Origin: Thalassospira lucentensis
GTDB taxonomy: Bacteria > Pseudomonadota > Alphaproteobacteria > Rhodospirillales > Thalassospiraceae
NCBI RefSeq assembly: GCF_011806425.1
Contig: NZ_JAATOV010000007.1
Coordinates: forward strand, 124,001-188,000
Reading direction: 5' to 3'
DNA: 64,000 nt
Within the stretch, counting starts at the first letter, position 1; every line of letters begins with the position of its first letter. The translations under genes were made by a program, and so were the position numbers. Positions 1 to 10,378 of the stretch are shown piece by piece. The notes under the pieces were generated by a model. It had not been told where the DNA came from and ran no database searches. It saw only the letters and a program-made list of their open reading frames with translations.

Positions 1-262
1 GCTCTGGCTTCGGCTCAGGTTTTGGCTTGGGCTTTGGTTTCGGTTCGGGTTTCGCCACCGGTTTTGTTTTAGGTTTTTCTTTGGGTTCGGGCTTTGGCAA
101 TGCCTTCGTCGGTGCAGCGGAGAACTCATCCACAGTCACGACTTCGACCGAAATAGATTGCAGATCCAGCGGCGTTTCTTCGAACAGGTCAGGCAAGCCG
201 AACCATGCGATCAAAAACAGCGCAAGATGCAAACCAAACGATATGAGAGCGTAGCGCAGCAT
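1..262 (-). CDS. tolA: TolA, N-terminal part (runs off the left edge)
   Basis: This is the first 87 codons of the TolA-type protein, which links the TolQR motor to Pal and the outer membrane. The frame starts at ATG 262, six bases after the tolR stop, and stays open to base 1. The first residues (MLRYALISFGLHLALFLIAW) form the single N-terminal membrane anchor, including the SxxxH-type pattern (S8, H12) typical of TolA/TonB anchors. From about residue 50 the chain becomes a lysine/proline/glutamate repeat (KPEPKEKPK type), the start of the periplasmic spacer. The C-terminal domain is outside the window. Order tolQ-tolR-tolA is the standard one. TonB would look similar here, but the neighbours favour TolA. 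Confidence 0.9.
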   Translation of the reverse strand, partial: MLRYALISFGLHLALFLIAWFGLPDLFEETPLDLQSISVEVVTVDEFSAAPTKALPKPEPKEKPKTKPVAKPEPKPKPKPKPEPKPE

Positions 263-268
263 ATTTCG

Positions 269-724
269 TTACGAACCCTTCGAGGGCAATTCAGCGATCA
301 AGGCGACCTTGGTAAAACCAGCATCCTTGATCAGGCCCATGACTTCCATCACACGACCATAATCAATGGCCTTGTCCCCGCGCACAAAGATGCGGGTTTC
401 CTGTTTATTGTCGGTGATGGCATCAAGTTTCTCGGTCAGGGTTTCCTGCGCGATTTCACTATCCATAATATAGATCGTGCCATCACTGGAAACCGAGACC
501 ACAAGTGGCTCATCCTGCCCGGTCATCGGCGCAGCGTTGGTTTCGGGCAGGTCAACTTCGACCCCCACCGTCATCAACGGAGCCGCGACCATAAAGATCA
601 CCAGCAGAACGAGCATCACGTCCACCATTGGCGTGACGTTGATGTCACTCATGGCGGCACGGCTGTTGCGCCGCCGTCCGCGACGTCCACCGCCGCCTGA
701 TCCTGATGAAAGCTGTGCGCCCAT
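269..724 (-). CDS. tolR: TolR, biopolymer transport subunit
   Basis: TolR is the ExbD-family subunit of the TolQR proton-driven motor of the inner membrane, which energises TolA and helps outer-membrane constriction at division. The 151-residue protein has a Gly/Arg-rich cytoplasmic start (residues 8-22), then the conserved block SDINVTPMVDVMLVLLVIFM. Asp35 at the head of the single membrane helix is the expected ion-coupling residue. The periplasmic domain fills residues 55-148. The gene lies 2 nt after the tolQ stop and 6 nt before tolA, so the three are surely co-transcribed. Confidence 0.95.
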   Translation of the reverse strand: MGAQLSSGSGGGGRRGRRRNSRAAMSDINVTPMVDVMLVLLVIFMVAAPLMTVGVEVDLPETNAAPMTGQDEPLVVSVSSDGTIYIMDSEIAQETLTEKLDAITDNKQETRIFVRGDKAIDYGRVMEVMGLIKDAGFTKVALIAELPSKGS

Positions 725-726
725 GA

Positions 727-1458
727 TTAGTCTCTCGTGTCGTCAAGTTGGCGCGACAGGATCGAGCTGAACTCGTCCACGAAGGCTTCGAGGCGATTGT
801 TGTAGCGGTTCAGGTCGCTGGAGATTTTATTGTACGCAACCACTGCTGGAATCGCGGCAACAAGGCCCATCGCCGTTGCAAAGAGTGCCTCGGCAATACC
901 CGGTGCGACAACGGCAAGCGATGTGTTTTTGGAAGCAGCGATCGACTGGAACGATGCCATAATGCCCCAAACGGTCCCAAACAGACCGACGAACGGTGCG
1001 GTTGAGCCGACCGATGCCAGGAACGTCATATAACGTTCTACGCGGTCCATTTCGCGACCCAGTGTAATTTCCATAGACTTTTCAAGGCGCTGCTGCATGC
1101 GTGCGCGCATTGTATCGCCCTTGATGCCGCGCGCCTGTGACCGGCGCCATTCGCGCATCGCAGAAACAAAAATCGCGGACATCGGATCGTTGGGCTTATC
1201 TGCGATCCGATCATACAGGTCTTCAAGCGATCCGCCCGACCAGAAGGCTTCTTCAAAGGTTGCGGCCTGTGCGCGCAATTTGCGAAGGCGCATCAATTTT
1301 TCAATAACAATGGCCCATACCCAGACAGAAGCCAATAATAGCCCGATCATCACCGTTTTGACGACCAGCCCAGCCTGCATGAAAAGTCCCCACAGAGACA
1401 TATCATGAGACATGACCGACTGCCCCAGCGTTACCGCGTCGACCACTTGATTTTCCAT
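727..1458 (-). CDS. tolQ: TolQ, proton channel subunit
   Basis: TolQ is the MotA/TolQ/ExbB-family channel component of the Tol-Pal motor. The 243 residues show three membrane segments near 31-53, 145-169 and 189-209, with a large cytoplasmic loop between the first two. The family signature is clear in VGLFGTVWGIMASFQ (157-171) and in the small-residue third helix (ATAMGLVAAIPAVVAYN). The length is normal for alphaproteobacterial TolQ. It follows ybgC by 7 nt and precedes tolR by 2 nt. Confidence 0.95.
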   Translation of the reverse strand: MENQVVDAVTLGQSVMSHDMSLWGLFMQAGLVVKTVMIGLLLASVWVWAIVIEKLMRLRKLRAQAATFEEAFWSGGSLEDLYDRIADKPNDPMSAIFVSAMREWRRSQARGIKGDTMRARMQQRLEKSMEITLGREMDRVERYMTFLASVGSTAPFVGLFGTVWGIMASFQSIAASKNTSLAVVAPGIAEALFATAMGLVAAIPAVVAYNKISSDLNRYNNRLEAFVDEFSSILSRQLDDTRD

Positions 1459-1465
1459 ATTCTTT

Positions 1466-1927
1466 TTAGTCCTCGTTCACATCCAGATAGCGCGCATATG
1501 CCGTTCTTACTTCTTCGGGAAGTCTTTGCGCCCGAAGTTCGGTTAGCGACATGCAGGCGAGATAAATCTCGATCACCACAAGTTCTTCGTGTCCGCGCAT
1601 CACTTTTTGTTCGAAACCAAGTGACGCGCCCCCAACCTTAATCACACGAGTTTCAACCGTCAGGCGGTCTTCCAACAGCGCTGCGCGGCGAAAATCGACC
1701 GTACAGTGTCTAACGGCTATGGCAACTTTGTGGCGCTCTGCAATATTTCGATTGGGAAAGCCCAACTGATGAAGCATGGCCGTTCGCGCACGCTCGGCAA
1801 ATGCCAGATAGTTGGAATGATAGACAATCCCGCCAGCGTCGGTGTCATCGTAGAAAACAATAAACGGATAATAATGCCGCTTGCCTTCAAAATGGCCCAA
1901 AAGCGCATCGTGATCATTTTGTGTCAT
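1466..1927 (-). CDS. ybgC: YbgC-type acyl-CoA thioesterase of the tol-pal cluster
   Basis: This is a hot-dog fold thioesterase (153 residues) that hydrolyses acyl-CoA esters; the family is nearly always the first gene of tol-pal operons. The signature [21 protein letters not shown] spans residues 25-45; Asp30 matches the catalytic aspartate of the 4-hydroxybenzoyl-CoA thioesterase family. The ATG overlaps the ruvB stop in an ATGA arrangement (1924-1927), so translation is probably coupled to ruvB. The natural substrate in this organism cannot be told from sequence. Confidence 0.92.
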   Translation of the reverse strand: MTQNDHDALLGHFEGKRHYYPFIVFYDDTDAGGIVYHSNYLAFAERARTAMLHQLGFPNRNIAERHKVAIAVRHCTVDFRRAALLEDRLTVETRVIKVGGASLGFEQKVMRGHEELVVIEIYLACMSLTELRAQRLPEEVRTAYARYLDVNED

Positions 1928-3012
1928 GACGATTGCTCTCCCGTCGGATCGTCACCAGAACCACCACCCTGACCATCAAACAGATCAGAAAGTGGCATGC
2001 CCCCCGCTTCGCGCGGCGGCGTCAAGCCAAGGTGTTTGAATCCTTTGATGCCAAGCATACGACCACGCGGCGTACGCTGGATCAGCCCCTGCTGAAGCAA
2101 ATAAGGCTCGATCACGTCTTCGATGGTGTCGCGTTCTTCTGAAAGCGCTGCGGCAAGTGTGTCCACACCAACCGGGCCACCGCCGTAATTCCCGGCAATA
2201 CAATTCAGATAGCGACGGTCCTGACTATCCAGACCAAGGTTATCCACCTCAAGCCGGGTCAAGGCCGCATCGGCGATGAACTTATCAACAGGCGACTTTT
2301 CCGCGACCGAGGCAAAATCACGCACCCGGCGCAATAGGCGCCCTGCAATACGCGGCGTACCACGTGACCGACGGGCAATTTCCATGGCCCCTTCGACGGT
2401 CATTTCAAAGTTCAAAAGTTTCGCGCCACGCGCAACGATGGAAACCAGTTCTTCTGGTTCATAGAATCGAAGCCGCAGCGGAATACCAAACCGATCACGA
2501 AGTGGCGTGGTCAGAAGTCCTGAACGTGTCGTCGCCCCGACAAGTGTAAAGGGCGGCAAATCAATCCGAACAGATCGCGCCGCCGGGCCTTCGCCAATGA
2601 TCAAATCAAGCTGGAAATCCTCCATCGCCGGATACAGGATTTCTTCAACGGCAGGATTAAGACGATGAATTTCATCAATGAACAGAACGTCGCGCGGCTG
2701 AAGATTGGTTAAAAGTGCGGCCAGATCGCCTGCCTTAGCAATCACCGGGCCAGACGTCGCACGGAACCCGACACCCAGTTCACTGGCGACGATTTGCGAC
2801 AGTGTCGTTTTACCAAGCCCCGGCGGACCAAAAAACAAAACGTGGTCCATTGCCTCTTCGCGGGCACGGGCCGCCTTGATGAAGACATCAAGGTTTTCGC
2901 GAACTTCTTTTTGGCCGGTAAAATCATCAAGCCGACGCGGACGCAGCGATCCGTCCTGTTGGTCTTCGTCGCGACGCTCGCCACTAAGCAGCCGGTCTTC
3001 TTCCTCGCTCAC
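1924..3012 (-). CDS. ruvB: RuvB, Holliday junction branch-migration ATPase
   Basis: RuvB is the hexameric AAA+ motor that drives branch migration of Holliday junctions with RuvA. The 362-residue chain has Walker [10 protein letters not shown] (62-70), Walker B DEIHR (from 113), sensor 1 GATTRSG (159-165), and a C-terminal winged-helix domain. The start is GTG at 3012, overlapping the ruvA stop (GTGA). It is preceded by AAAGGAG about 9 nt upstream, which supports this start. The acidic N-terminal 25 residues are variable in the family. Confidence 0.97.
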   Translation of the reverse strand: MSEEEDRLLSGERRDEDQQDGSLRPRRLDDFTGQKEVRENLDVFIKAARAREEAMDHVLFFGPPGLGKTTLSQIVASELGVGFRATSGPVIAKAGDLAALLTNLQPRDVLFIDEIHRLNPAVEEILYPAMEDFQLDLIIGEGPAARSVRIDLPPFTLVGATTRSGLLTTPLRDRFGIPLRLRFYEPEELVSIVARGAKLLNFEMTVEGAMEIARRSRGTPRIAGRLLRRVRDFASVAEKSPVDKFIADAALTRLEVDNLGLDSQDRRYLNCIAGNYGGGPVGVDTLAAALSEERDTIEDVIEPYLLQQGLIQRTPRGRMLGIKGFKHLGLTPPREAGGMPLSDLFDGQGGGSGDDPTGEQSS

Positions 3013-3719
3013 GCGCTAAGCTCCTTTAGTCCCAAGCGGATCAATGTATCAATCGACTTGTCGTCACCTGCCAATTGTGCGGCCTTACCGACCGCGCCAA
3101 ACGCCTCAGACCGGCCATAACCAAGATTAACAAGGGCGGAAACCGCATCGGCCAGCACAGCCCCATCATCAATCACCGGCGCACTGTTAACAGCGTTATC
3201 ATCAGAACCGTCTGCATCGTCAGACGCCTTGGCTGTTTTCTTTGATTTCGACTGTGCTTTGGCCGGTGTGACGGTTTCTGGTGCTGCGGCTGGTGCGGCA
3301 ACCGGGCCAAGGTTAAGCTTGGCGGCCTTGTCTTTAAGTTCGCCCACAATACGTGTCGCAACCTTTGGGCCAATGCCCGGCGCCCGACAAAGTGCCGTGG
3401 TATCCTTGGCGGCCAAGGCACGCAAAAGATCGGTTGGGCTTAGAACCGACAAAAGCGCCAAGGCCACTTTTGCGCCGACACCCTGTACGGTGGTCAAAAG
3501 CGCGAACCACTGCTTTTCCGCATTATCGGCAAAGCCATACAAGTGAATGTGATCTTCGCGGACATGGGTTTCGATCATCAACCCGGCATCGCCGCCCTTT
3601 GCTGGCAGCATAGACAAAGTCCGCCGCGAAGCGAAAACAAGATAGCCAACGCCATTCACATCAATAATGACGCTGTCTTCGCCGATGAAATCGACAATTC
3701 CACGCAGTTTTGCGATCAC
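3009..3719 (-). CDS. ruvA: RuvA, Holliday junction recognition subunit
   Basis: RuvA binds the four-way junction and loads RuvB. The frame is open further upstream, but the family N-terminus ([21 protein letters not shown]) begins at GTG 3719. That codon overlaps the ruvC stop by four bases and follows a GGGAG motif, giving 236 residues. The N-terminal OB fold is followed by two helix-hairpin-helix motifs ([14 protein letters not shown] and [16 protein letters not shown]). The C-terminal domain ends in [18 protein letters not shown]. The linker before it is a long Ala/Pro/Lys/Asp-rich stretch, making the protein some 30 residues longer than the 203-residue E. coli RuvA. Confidence 0.95.
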   Translation of the reverse strand: MIAKLRGIVDFIGEDSVIIDVNGVGYLVFASRRTLSMLPAKGGDAGLMIETHVREDHIHLYGFADNAEKQWFALLTTVQGVGAKVALALLSVLSPTDLLRALAAKDTTALCRAPGIGPKVATRIVGELKDKAAKLNLGPVAAPAAAPETVTPAKAQSKSKKTAKASDDADGSDDNAVNSAPVIDDGAVLADAVSALVNLGYGRSEAFGAVGKAAQLAGDDKSIDTLIRLGLKELSA

Positions 3720-4264
3720 CTGTATTTTCTCCCATTCGCGGTTGGCTTGCCCTTGCTGGCCGGTTTGGCTGTCATGCTTGCGGCAAGCGCACGGTTTCCG
3801 GCATGTTGCGCATGACAAATCGCAATGGCAAGCGCATCCGCCGCATCGGGACCGGCAATGTCACACCCCGGTAACAGGGTCGATACCATCATTTCCACCT
3901 GTTGTTTGGCGGCATGCCCTGCCCCGACCACAGTCTTTTTGACGGCATTAGGTGTATATTCCATTACCGGAATGCCGCTGCGCGATGGGGCCAGCAAAGC
4001 AATGCCCCTTGCCTGCCCAAGTTTAAGCGTGGAAACAGGGTTTTTATTCACAAAGGTTTCTTCAACGGCTGCTTCGTCTGGCGTCCATGTTTCGATCACC
4101 TCGATCAAGCCGGAATAAAGCTGATTAAGGCGTTCAGCCAGCGACAACGACTGGGTCGATGTCACGACCCCGTTGGCAACGTGACGCATGCGGTTATCTT
4201 GCAGGTCAATCACACCCCAGCCCGTACGTTGAAGACCGGGATCAATCCCAAGGACTCTGACCAC
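3716..4264 (-). CDS. ruvC: RuvC, Holliday junction resolvase
   Basis: RuvC is the endonuclease that cuts Holliday junctions symmetrically. The frame is open to 4444, but the family start ([20 protein letters not shown]) points to GTG 4264, with AAGGGTGA just upstream, giving 182 residues against the usual 170-180. Catalytic acidic residues are visible: Asp8 in GIDPG, the Glu pair in [11 protein letters not shown], and the late Asp residues in [15 protein letters not shown]. It is the first gene of the ruvC-ruvA-ruvB-ybgC-tolQRA run, each junction of which is tight. Its leader contains the terminator of yebC, so a promoter probably lies at about 4265-4310. Confidence 0.95.
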   Translation of the reverse strand: MVRVLGIDPGLQRTGWGVIDLQDNRMRHVANGVVTSTQSLSLAERLNQLYSGLIEVIETWTPDEAAVEETFVNKNPVSTLKLGQARGIALLAPSRSGIPVMEYTPNAVKKTVVGAGHAAKQQVEMMVSTLLPGCDIAGPDAADALAIAICHAQHAGNRALAASMTAKPASKGKPTANGRKYR

Positions 4265-4308
4265 TACGTCACCCTTAATTCTTGCCGATAAAGTGCAGAC
4301 CCTAGATA

Positions 4309-4344
4309 CAAAACACCCGCCATTCAAAAACGAAAGGCGGGTGT
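4309..4344 (-). terminator. Intrinsic terminator after yebC
   Basis: A 9-bp perfect stem (acacccgcc 4313-4321 pairing with ggcgggtgt 4336-4344) is followed on the minus strand by a short T run (TTTTG). It lies 9 nt after the yebC stop and separates yebC from ruvC. Confidence 0.85.
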
Positions 4345-4352
4345 AATCAAGA

Positions 4353-5099
4353 TTAGTTATCGAGTGACGCGACGATTTCGTCGGTCCAATTAACGTTGGT
4401 CCATACATTCTGAACGTCATCGTTGTCTTCAAGCACATCAACAAGCTTCATGATGCTCTGAGCCTGATCAACGGTGATGTCTGCCTCGGTGACCGCACGG
4501 AAGACCATTTTGGCACTTTCCGGATCACCAAACTTTTCAGTCAGTGCTTCGCGAACAGCGTTCAGGTCTTCAAGCTCGGTATCAACAACGTGACTGTTTT
4601 CGTCAGACTCAACATTGGCAGCCCCCGCTTCAAGGGCGGCTTCAAAGATTTCGTCCGCATCAGCAGCACTTGCCGGATAAACGATTTCGCCAAGACGATT
4701 GAACATAAAGCCAACCGAACCGGTTTCGCCAAGGTTGCCACCGCTTTTGGTAAAAGCAGCACGAACTTCAGACGCGGTACGGTTACGGTTATCTGTCAGT
4801 GCCTCAACGATCACGGCAACACCAGCGGTGCCATATCCTTCGTAGCGGACTTCTTCGTAATTATCGCCTTCGCCAGCACCGGACGCCTTTTTGATAGCGC
4901 GTTCGATGTTGTCTTTGGGCATGTTCTGCGCACGCCCAGCGGAAATTGCCGCGCGAAGACGTGGGTTGCTGTCGATATCATCACTGATTTTTGCAGCAAC
5001 GGTAATTTCGCGCGCAATCTTGGTGAAGATCTTGGCGCGTTTTTTATCCTGCGCACCTTTGCGGTGCATAATGTTCTTAAATTGGGAATGGCCGGCCAT
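4353..5099 (-). CDS. yebC: YebC/PmpR family protein
   Basis: This 248-residue protein carries the family N-terminus [20 protein letters not shown] and full-length domain structure. YebC-family proteins are reported either as DNA-binding transcriptional regulators or as factors that relieve ribosome stalling; sequence alone does not decide which applies. Signature pieces include [19 protein letters not shown] and [23 protein letters not shown]. It commonly sits just upstream of ruvC, as here. Its own terminator at 4309-4344 means it can be a separate unit. Confidence 0.93.
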   Translation of the reverse strand: MAGHSQFKNIMHRKGAQDKKRAKIFTKIAREITVAAKISDDIDSNPRLRAAISAGRAQNMPKDNIERAIKKASGAGEGDNYEEVRYEGYGTAGVAVIVEALTDNRNRTASEVRAAFTKSGGNLGETGSVGFMFNRLGEIVYPASAADADEIFEAALEAGAANVESDENSHVVDTELEDLNAVREALTEKFGDPESAKMVFRAVTEADITVDQAQSIMKLVDVLEDNDDVQNVWTNVNWTDEIVASLDN

Positions 5100-5580
5100 A
5101 ACCTACAAACCTGTATTCATTGAACTTCATGTGGATCGATGCCGGTTGGCACCATGCCGGTCATAGGGCATTTCCCATTCAGACCAGCCTGTCTGGGCGT
5201 TTGCAGATGGAAACGTGGCGTATCTGCGAAACACGCAAACGAAAATTTCGACCGCTCCTATAGCCTGTTTACCGTTCAAGGTCCAGCCATGCTTCGTCAA
5301 ACGACGGTTCGCAACCCGCGTTTATCATCATGCTGGGACCTAAACACACCCACCTTAAGTAGATTTCGATTGAGTTTTGCCTGCTACTAAGGGTTAAATG
5401 CATAGGTGGGGATGATCTTTTCGATAAAATTATGTCCCTTGCCGACAACGAACAAAAATAACTCTTAGGGATTACAACGACTGCCCGAAAAACCAATGGG
5501 TTCGCTCATGCGGGTAGGAACAAGAACCTTGACGGACGAAGAAGCCGCAAGGGAAAGTCAGGAAACAAAGGTTAAAAAGA
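5100..5580. other. Intergenic region between yebC and the first chemoreceptor
   Basis: This 481-bp spacer between divergent genes must hold the promoters of yebC and of the first chemoreceptor gene. No convincing ORF, sigma-28 promoter or known riboswitch was recognised. The 3' part (5390-5470) is AT-richer. A short minus-strand frame (5269-5496) has no family features and was not called. Confidence 0.5.
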
Positions 5581-7755
5581 ATGGGAACTAAATTCGGGGT
5601 CCAAACAAAGCTCTTAATTTCATTTGCTGTGGTTGGCTTAATGGCTGTCGTGTCGGTTATCGTCGGCACCATATCCTTTAACAAGTTCGGCGATGCGCTG
5701 ACGACCATCACAGAAGAAAAACTGCCACCCATTGCCGCCGCACAGCGCCTGGCAACCGGAAGCGCAGAAATCGTTGCCATCGCACCGCGTATCGTTGCGG
5801 CGGCGAACACCGAAGAAGAGCTTGCCATCAATGAAGAACTTGCAGGGCGCCTTTCGGCACTGGTGAGCGAGATCAACGCGATCGAACAGACCGGCTTCAT
5901 GCCCGAAGTCATCGCCAGCATCAATAACAGCCGCAGCCTGCTTAAAGACAATCTGGATCAGCTCCATACGGTGACCCAGGAACGCTTTGCCATTGCCAAG
6001 GAAAAAGCCGAGAAGCTGACAGAATTCCAAAATCTGGCGAAGCGGTATGGCGATACCCTTAAGCCAGTTCTTTCCTATACTCAGAACGACATGTCTCAAG
6101 GCGCGCAATATGCTGCGTCCTTTAAAGATGACCCGACGCTGAAATATAGCGAAAGCAAGGACCAGATCCTTGATATGTTCCAGAAGTTTGCGGCCTCCAT
6201 CGAAACCCGCACTCCGATTCTCGAGATCGAGCGTCTTGGTTCGTCCGCCTCAAACATGATTATTTCCAGCACGACGGAAACGCAGGCCGTACGCCTGTCG
6301 ATTATTCCGGTGCGTATTCGCGGCGTTTATGCCGACGCGCTCAGCAAACTTGAATCCATCGATAACGAACGCCTCAGAGCATTCTATGTCGATCTGATCG
6401 ACAAAATGCAGAATCTCTCGGTCGGTGATGGCAGCATTCCAGAACTTCGCAAACGGGAACTTGCCGCTGCCGAAGCCAGCCAGGGTCTTGTGATCCAAAG
6501 TGCGGAATACGCAGCATCAATGCGCAACAGCGTCAATGAACTTGTCTCTGCCCTTAATGCCGAGGTCGATGCGGCGGCAGAACAGGCAAATGTTGTCAAA
6601 CAACAGGGTCTTCTTGCCCTGATTGTGGTTGCAATTGCAGCGGTTCTGATCTCGCTTGCGATCTATGTTCTCTATGTCCGTGGCAACGTTCTGCGCCGTC
6701 TTGGCGGATTGCAGAAAACCATGGTTCAGCTGGCTGACGGCAACCTTGATGTTGCTGTCCCGTCCAAAGGCAATGACGAAATCAGTGCCATGGGTCGGGC
6801 AGTTGACGTGTTTAAAGAAAACGCGGTCAAGGTCCGCGACATGCAGGCCGAAGAAGGCCGCCTGAACCGCGAACGCAATGAAGCCCTGCGCGATGAGCTT
6901 CTTGGTCTTGCCGATACGCTTCAAAACGAAGTCGAAAGTGCCGTGAATGAAATCGCTGCCCTTGGCGATCAGTTGCAGGGCGTTTCGGGGCAAATGACGT
7001 CAAGTGCGGAACTGGTTTCGGGTCAAACCGAAGAAGTTGCGAACTCGGCCCAAGAAGCCACCGGCAATGTTGAAACCGTTGCCGCCGCGACCGAGCAGCT
7101 TTCGGCATCGAATGCGGAAATCAACCGACAGATGGCGGAATCAACCCGGATGTCTGGCGAAGCAGCGACCCGTGCACAGCAGACCAACGAACTTGTTCTG
7201 AGCCTGTCACAGTCGGCAGACCGCATTGGCGAAGTCATCGCCTTGATTACCGACATTGCGGAACAGACCAACCTTCTTGCGCTTAACGCAACGATTGAAG
7301 CCGCCCGTGCCGGTGATGCTGGCAAAGGCTTTGCCGTTGTCGCCGCCGAGGTCAAAAACCTGGCTAACCAAACAGAAAAAGCCACCGAAGAAATTTCGGG
7401 TCAGATTTCCGGCATTCAGAAAGCAACCGGTGAATCCGTCTCGGCCATCGGTGACATCGGTCGGATCATTGAAAACTTAAACGAAATTGCCACCACCATT
7501 TCGGCAGCTGTCGAAGAACAAGGTGCGGCAACCGATGAAATCACGCGCAACGTCCGTGGTGCGGCTGATCGAACCCGTTCGGTTTCGTCATCCATTAACG
7601 AAGTTGCAAGTGAAACCGGCAAAACCGGCGAACTTTCAAGCCAGGTTCTGTCGACCGCACAAGACACGTCCCAAAAGGTCGAAAACCTGCGGTCGCGGAT
7701 TAACACGATCCTCGATGATCTGCGCCAACAGGCGCATGATCGCGCGGCTTCCTAA
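5581..7755 (+). CDS. Methyl-accepting chemotaxis protein, first of three tandem copies
   Basis: This 724-residue transmembrane chemoreceptor would signal to CheA/CheW. The order is a short cytoplasmic start, TM1 about 9-31, a periplasmic, helix-rich sensor region of about 310 residues (32-342), TM2 about 344-364, a HAMP domain (365-417), and a methyl-accepting signalling domain to the end. The hairpin tip [20 protein letters not shown] lies near residue 560. The size and helical content of the sensor region suggest a helical bimodular type domain, but the ligand is unknown. There is no C-terminal CheR-binding pentapeptide; the protein ends QQAHDRAAS. The start is preceded only by a weak AAGGTTAAAAAGA. 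HAMP and signalling domains are nearly identical to the two genes that follow, while the sensor has diverged. Confidence 0.93.
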   Translation: MGTKFGVQTKLLISFAVVGLMAVVSVIVGTISFNKFGDALTTITEEKLPPIAAAQRLATGSAEIVAIAPRIVAAANTEEELAINEELAGRLSALVSEINAIEQTGFMPEVIASINNSRSLLKDNLDQLHTVTQERFAIAKEKAEKLTEFQNLAKRYGDTLKPVLSYTQNDMSQGAQYAASFKDDPTLKYSESKDQILDMFQKFAASIETRTPILEIERLGSSASNMIISSTTETQAVRLSIIPVRIRGVYADALSKLESIDNERLRAFYVDLIDKMQNLSVGDGSIPELRKRELAAAEASQGLVIQSAEYAASMRNSVNELVSALNAEVDAAAEQANVVKQQGLLALIVVAIAAVLISLAIYVLYVRGNVLRRLGGLQKTMVQLADGNLDVAVPSKGNDEISAMGRAVDVFKENAVKVRDMQAEEGRLNRERNEALRDELLGLADTLQNEVESAVNEIAALGDQLQGVSGQMTSSAELVSGQTEEVANSAQEATGNVETVAAATEQLSASNAEINRQMAESTRMSGEAATRAQQTNELVLSLSQSADRIGEVIALITDIAEQTNLLALNATIEAARAGDAGKGFAVVAAEVKNLANQTEKATEEISGQISGIQKATGESVSAIGDIGRIIENLNEIATTISAAVEEQGAATDEITRNVRGAADRTRSVSSSINEVASETGKTGELSSQVLSTAQDTSQKVENLRSRINTILDDLRQQAHDRAAS

Positions 7756-7781
7756 ACGACCGATACCCTTTGATCCTGATG

Positions 7782-7809
7782 AAGGCCCGCCATTTTGGCG
7801 GGCCTTTTT
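7782..7809 (+). terminator. Intrinsic terminator after the first chemoreceptor
   Basis: A perfect 10-bp stem (aaggcccgcc 7782-7791 / ggcgggcctt 7797-7806) with loop ATTTT continues into a T run. It ends the first receptor transcript, so the three receptors are probably separate units. Confidence 0.9.
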
Positions 7810-8112
7810 CGTGGGCGAACCACATAAAAATAACCATAGCGCTTACTGAAAAATATCAATTAAACCAATAGACTATACGCACGGTTACGTATGAAATTTC
7901 GTGCCCCTCTTAAGAGCACTATGCTATAGAAGAGCCTAATAACAATATATAAGCCACCTTTCTTCATCTGAACTGCCGCCCCACTATCTGGCAGGAAAGA
8001 TGCACTCCGAAAGCGGCATTTCCGGGAAGCTTCATCTGAGAGGCCTTTACAACGCGTGCTGACGCAATCTTGTGTCGGCACCCGGCTTATTCGTCTTTGG
8101 GGATACCTGATA

Positions 8113-10335
8113 ATGGGACTTAGTATAAAACGCGGCACGAAGCCGTCTGCGCCAAAAACGGCGGGTAAATCGGGACTGGGCGTGCGCGAAAAACTGGCAG
8201 GCGCTTTTTTCCTGGTTGGCTTGATTGCTGTTTTGGCAGCGGCCGTTTCCGTATTTTCATTTAATAAATTCGGCGATGAACTTGATAACATCGCCTATGA
8301 ACAATTGCCGCCGATGTTCACGGCGCAACAGTTGGCAACCGAAAGCGTAAAGATCGTCGCATCTGCACCACGGATTGTGGCGGCCAACACGCTTTCCGAA
8401 GAACAGGTTGTCAAAATCGAACTCGACATGCTTCTCGATAGCTTGAAAGAAAAGCTCGAAAAGCTTGAGAGCTCCGGGCTGTCACCAGAATCCCTGTCGC
8501 ACATCAAGAAAAGCGGCAAGAACCTTGCTGATAGCTTGGAAGCGCTTCATAACAAGACCCTGGAACGGTTCTCTGTAGCAGAAGAACTTGCTAAGGAACT
8601 TGATGAGTTTCAGCAGCTGAGCGGTCGTTTTGCATCTATGATCAAGCCTTTGACATCAATGTCGCAAAATCAGATTTCGGGCATCTCGGCACAGGTCGAC
8701 GAACTGCGTAAAAACGGCAGCTATCTTTCACCGGCTGAATTGGCCAAAAGCAAAGACTTGCTGTTTACGCTTGATTCAACGCTCAGCGACCGTGCGCCGG
8801 TTCTTGAACTGTCGCGCCTTGGTGGTGAAATCACCAACACCATTCTGAGCACCGCGTCATCAAATGACGCGACGCGCTTGAAAATCACCAGCGTTCAAAT
8901 CCGCGGCACGATTGATTCAGCGGAAAAAACGGTCAACCAGCTTGCCAATAAGAAGCTTCAGAAATTCTATATTGGCCTGATCAAAGATATTCGTGGCATG
9001 ACCATTGGGGATGGCAGCATTCCGGATCTGCGTATGCGCGAACTTCAGCTGTCCAAAGAACAGGCCGAAGCCGTTGCAAACAGCGCTGAATACGCGTCGG
9101 CAATGGAAAACGGCGTTAATGCGATGGTCGAAGCCCTTCAGACCGGCGTTGACCGTGCGGCGGGTAATGCAAATACGCTCAACACCCAAAGCACCTATGT
9201 GATGTATGCGGTGGGGGCCGCTGCCATCGTTCTGCCGTTGCTGATTTTCGTTATCTATGTCCGTGGCAACCTTCTGCGCCGTTTGGCTGGCTTGCAGGGC
9301 ACCATGGTGTCCTTGGCCGATGGTAATCTTGATGTCGATGTTCCTTCCAAAGGACGCGACGAGATTTCCGCCATGGGCCGTGCCGTTGACGTGTTTAAGG
9401 AAAACGCCATTAAGGTCCGCGACATGCAGGCCGAGGAAGAACGCCTTAACCGTGAACGCAACGAAGCCCTTCGTGACGAGCTTCTGAGCTTGGCTGACAC
9501 CGTTCAGAACGAAGTCGAAACTGCGGTAAATGAAATCGCCGCACTTTCCGATCAGTTGCAGGGCGTTTCGGGTCAAATGACCCAAAGTGCCGAACTGGTT
9601 TCCAACCAAAGCGAAGATGTCGCAACCTCTGCACAGGAAGCAACCGGCAACGTTGAAACCGTCGCCGCCGCGACCGAGCAACTTTCGGCATCGAACGCAG
9701 AAATCAACCGTCAGATGGCTGAGACAACCCGCATTTCCAACGAGGCGTCCCAGCGTGCTCAGCACACCAACCAACTGGTCGTCAGCCTGTCGCAGTCTGC
9801 CGGTCGCATTGGCGAAGTGATCGCCCTGATCACGGACATTGCTGAGCAGACCAACCTTCTGGCCCTGAACGCAACGATTGAGGCCGCCCGTGCGGGTGAC
9901 GCAGGCAAAGGCTTTGCCGTCGTCGCCGCCGAGGTCAAAAACCTTGCCAATCAGACCGAAAAAGCAACTGAAGAGATTGCCGGTCAGATTTCAGGTATCC
10001 AGAAAGCAACCGGTGAATCTGTCACGGCCATCGGTGACATCGGAACGATCATTGATAGCCTCAATGAAATCGCCACCACCATTTCGGCTGCTGTCGAAGA
10101 ACAAGGTGCGGCGACCGATGAAATCACGCGTAACGTCCGTGGTGCTGCCGACCGAACCCGTTCGGTTTCCGCATCGATCACCGACGTTGCAAATGAAACC
10201 GGCCGAACCGGCCAGTTGTCTGGCGAAGTTCTGACAACGTCAAAAGCCGCCGCTGAGAAAGTTGCTGAAATGCGCAATCGCATTGCCAACATTCTCGAAG
10301 ACCTGCGTCAGCAGGCGCATAACCGCGCGGCCTAA
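8113..10335 (+). CDS. Methyl-accepting chemotaxis protein, second tandem copy
   Basis: This is a 740-residue chemoreceptor of the same build as its neighbours. The frame is open from 8056, but ATG 8113 gives an N-terminus ([15 protein letters not shown]) matching the third copy ([15 protein letters not shown]) and follows GGGGA. TM1 lies at about 25-47, TM2 at about 360-382 just before [15 protein letters not shown], then HAMP and signalling domain with the [18 protein letters not shown] tip. One methylation-type site reads AAVEEQGAA (Glu662-Glu663). The basic N-terminal tail of about 20 residues is absent from the first copy, so copies two and three are the closer pair. Ligand unknown. Confidence 0.93.
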   Translation: MGLSIKRGTKPSAPKTAGKSGLGVREKLAGAFFLVGLIAVLAAAVSVFSFNKFGDELDNIAYEQLPPMFTAQQLATESVKIVASAPRIVAANTLSEEQVVKIELDMLLDSLKEKLEKLESSGLSPESLSHIKKSGKNLADSLEALHNKTLERFSVAEELAKELDEFQQLSGRFASMIKPLTSMSQNQISGISAQVDELRKNGSYLSPAELAKSKDLLFTLDSTLSDRAPVLELSRLGGEITNTILSTASSNDATRLKITSVQIRGTIDSAEKTVNQLANKKLQKFYIGLIKDIRGMTIGDGSIPDLRMRELQLSKEQAEAVANSAEYASAMENGVNAMVEALQTGVDRAAGNANTLNTQSTYVMYAVGAAAIVLPLLIFVIYVRGNLLRRLAGLQGTMVSLADGNLDVDVPSKGRDEISAMGRAVDVFKENAIKVRDMQAEEERLNRERNEALRDELLSLADTVQNEVETAVNEIAALSDQLQGVSGQMTQSAELVSNQSEDVATSAQEATGNVETVAAATEQLSASNAEINRQMAETTRISNEASQRAQHTNQLVVSLSQSAGRIGEVIALITDIAEQTNLLALNATIEAARAGDAGKGFAVVAAEVKNLANQTEKATEEIAGQISGIQKATGESVTAIGDIGTIIDSLNEIATTISAAVEEQGAATDEITRNVRGAADRTRSVSASITDVANETGRTGQLSGEVLTTSKAAAEKVAEMRNRIANILEDLRQQAHNRAA

Positions 10336-10347
10336 ACAAGACCTTGC

Positions 10348-10378
10348 TCCTAGGCCTGCCCATCAGGTAGGCCTAGGA
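10348..10378 (+). terminator. Hairpin after the second chemoreceptor, possible weak terminator
   Basis: A perfect 10-bp inverted repeat (tcctaggcct 10348-10357 / aggcctagga 10369-10378) lies 13 nt after the stop. It lacks a T run, so it may protect the mRNA 3' end or act with Rho rather than terminate on its own. Confidence 0.5.

Noticed and set aside
1..120. Gly/Phe-rich plus-strand frame at the left edge
   Set aside because: It is the antisense of the Lys/Pro/Glu repeat of tolA.
5390..5450. Possible sigma-28 promoter before the first chemoreceptor (TTAAAT ... CGATAA)
   Set aside because: The gap between the two elements is about 22 bp, well beyond the 15 or so expected.
5269..5496. Short minus-strand frame as a gene
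   Set aside because: No ribosome-binding site, no family features, and it lies in a divergent promoter region.
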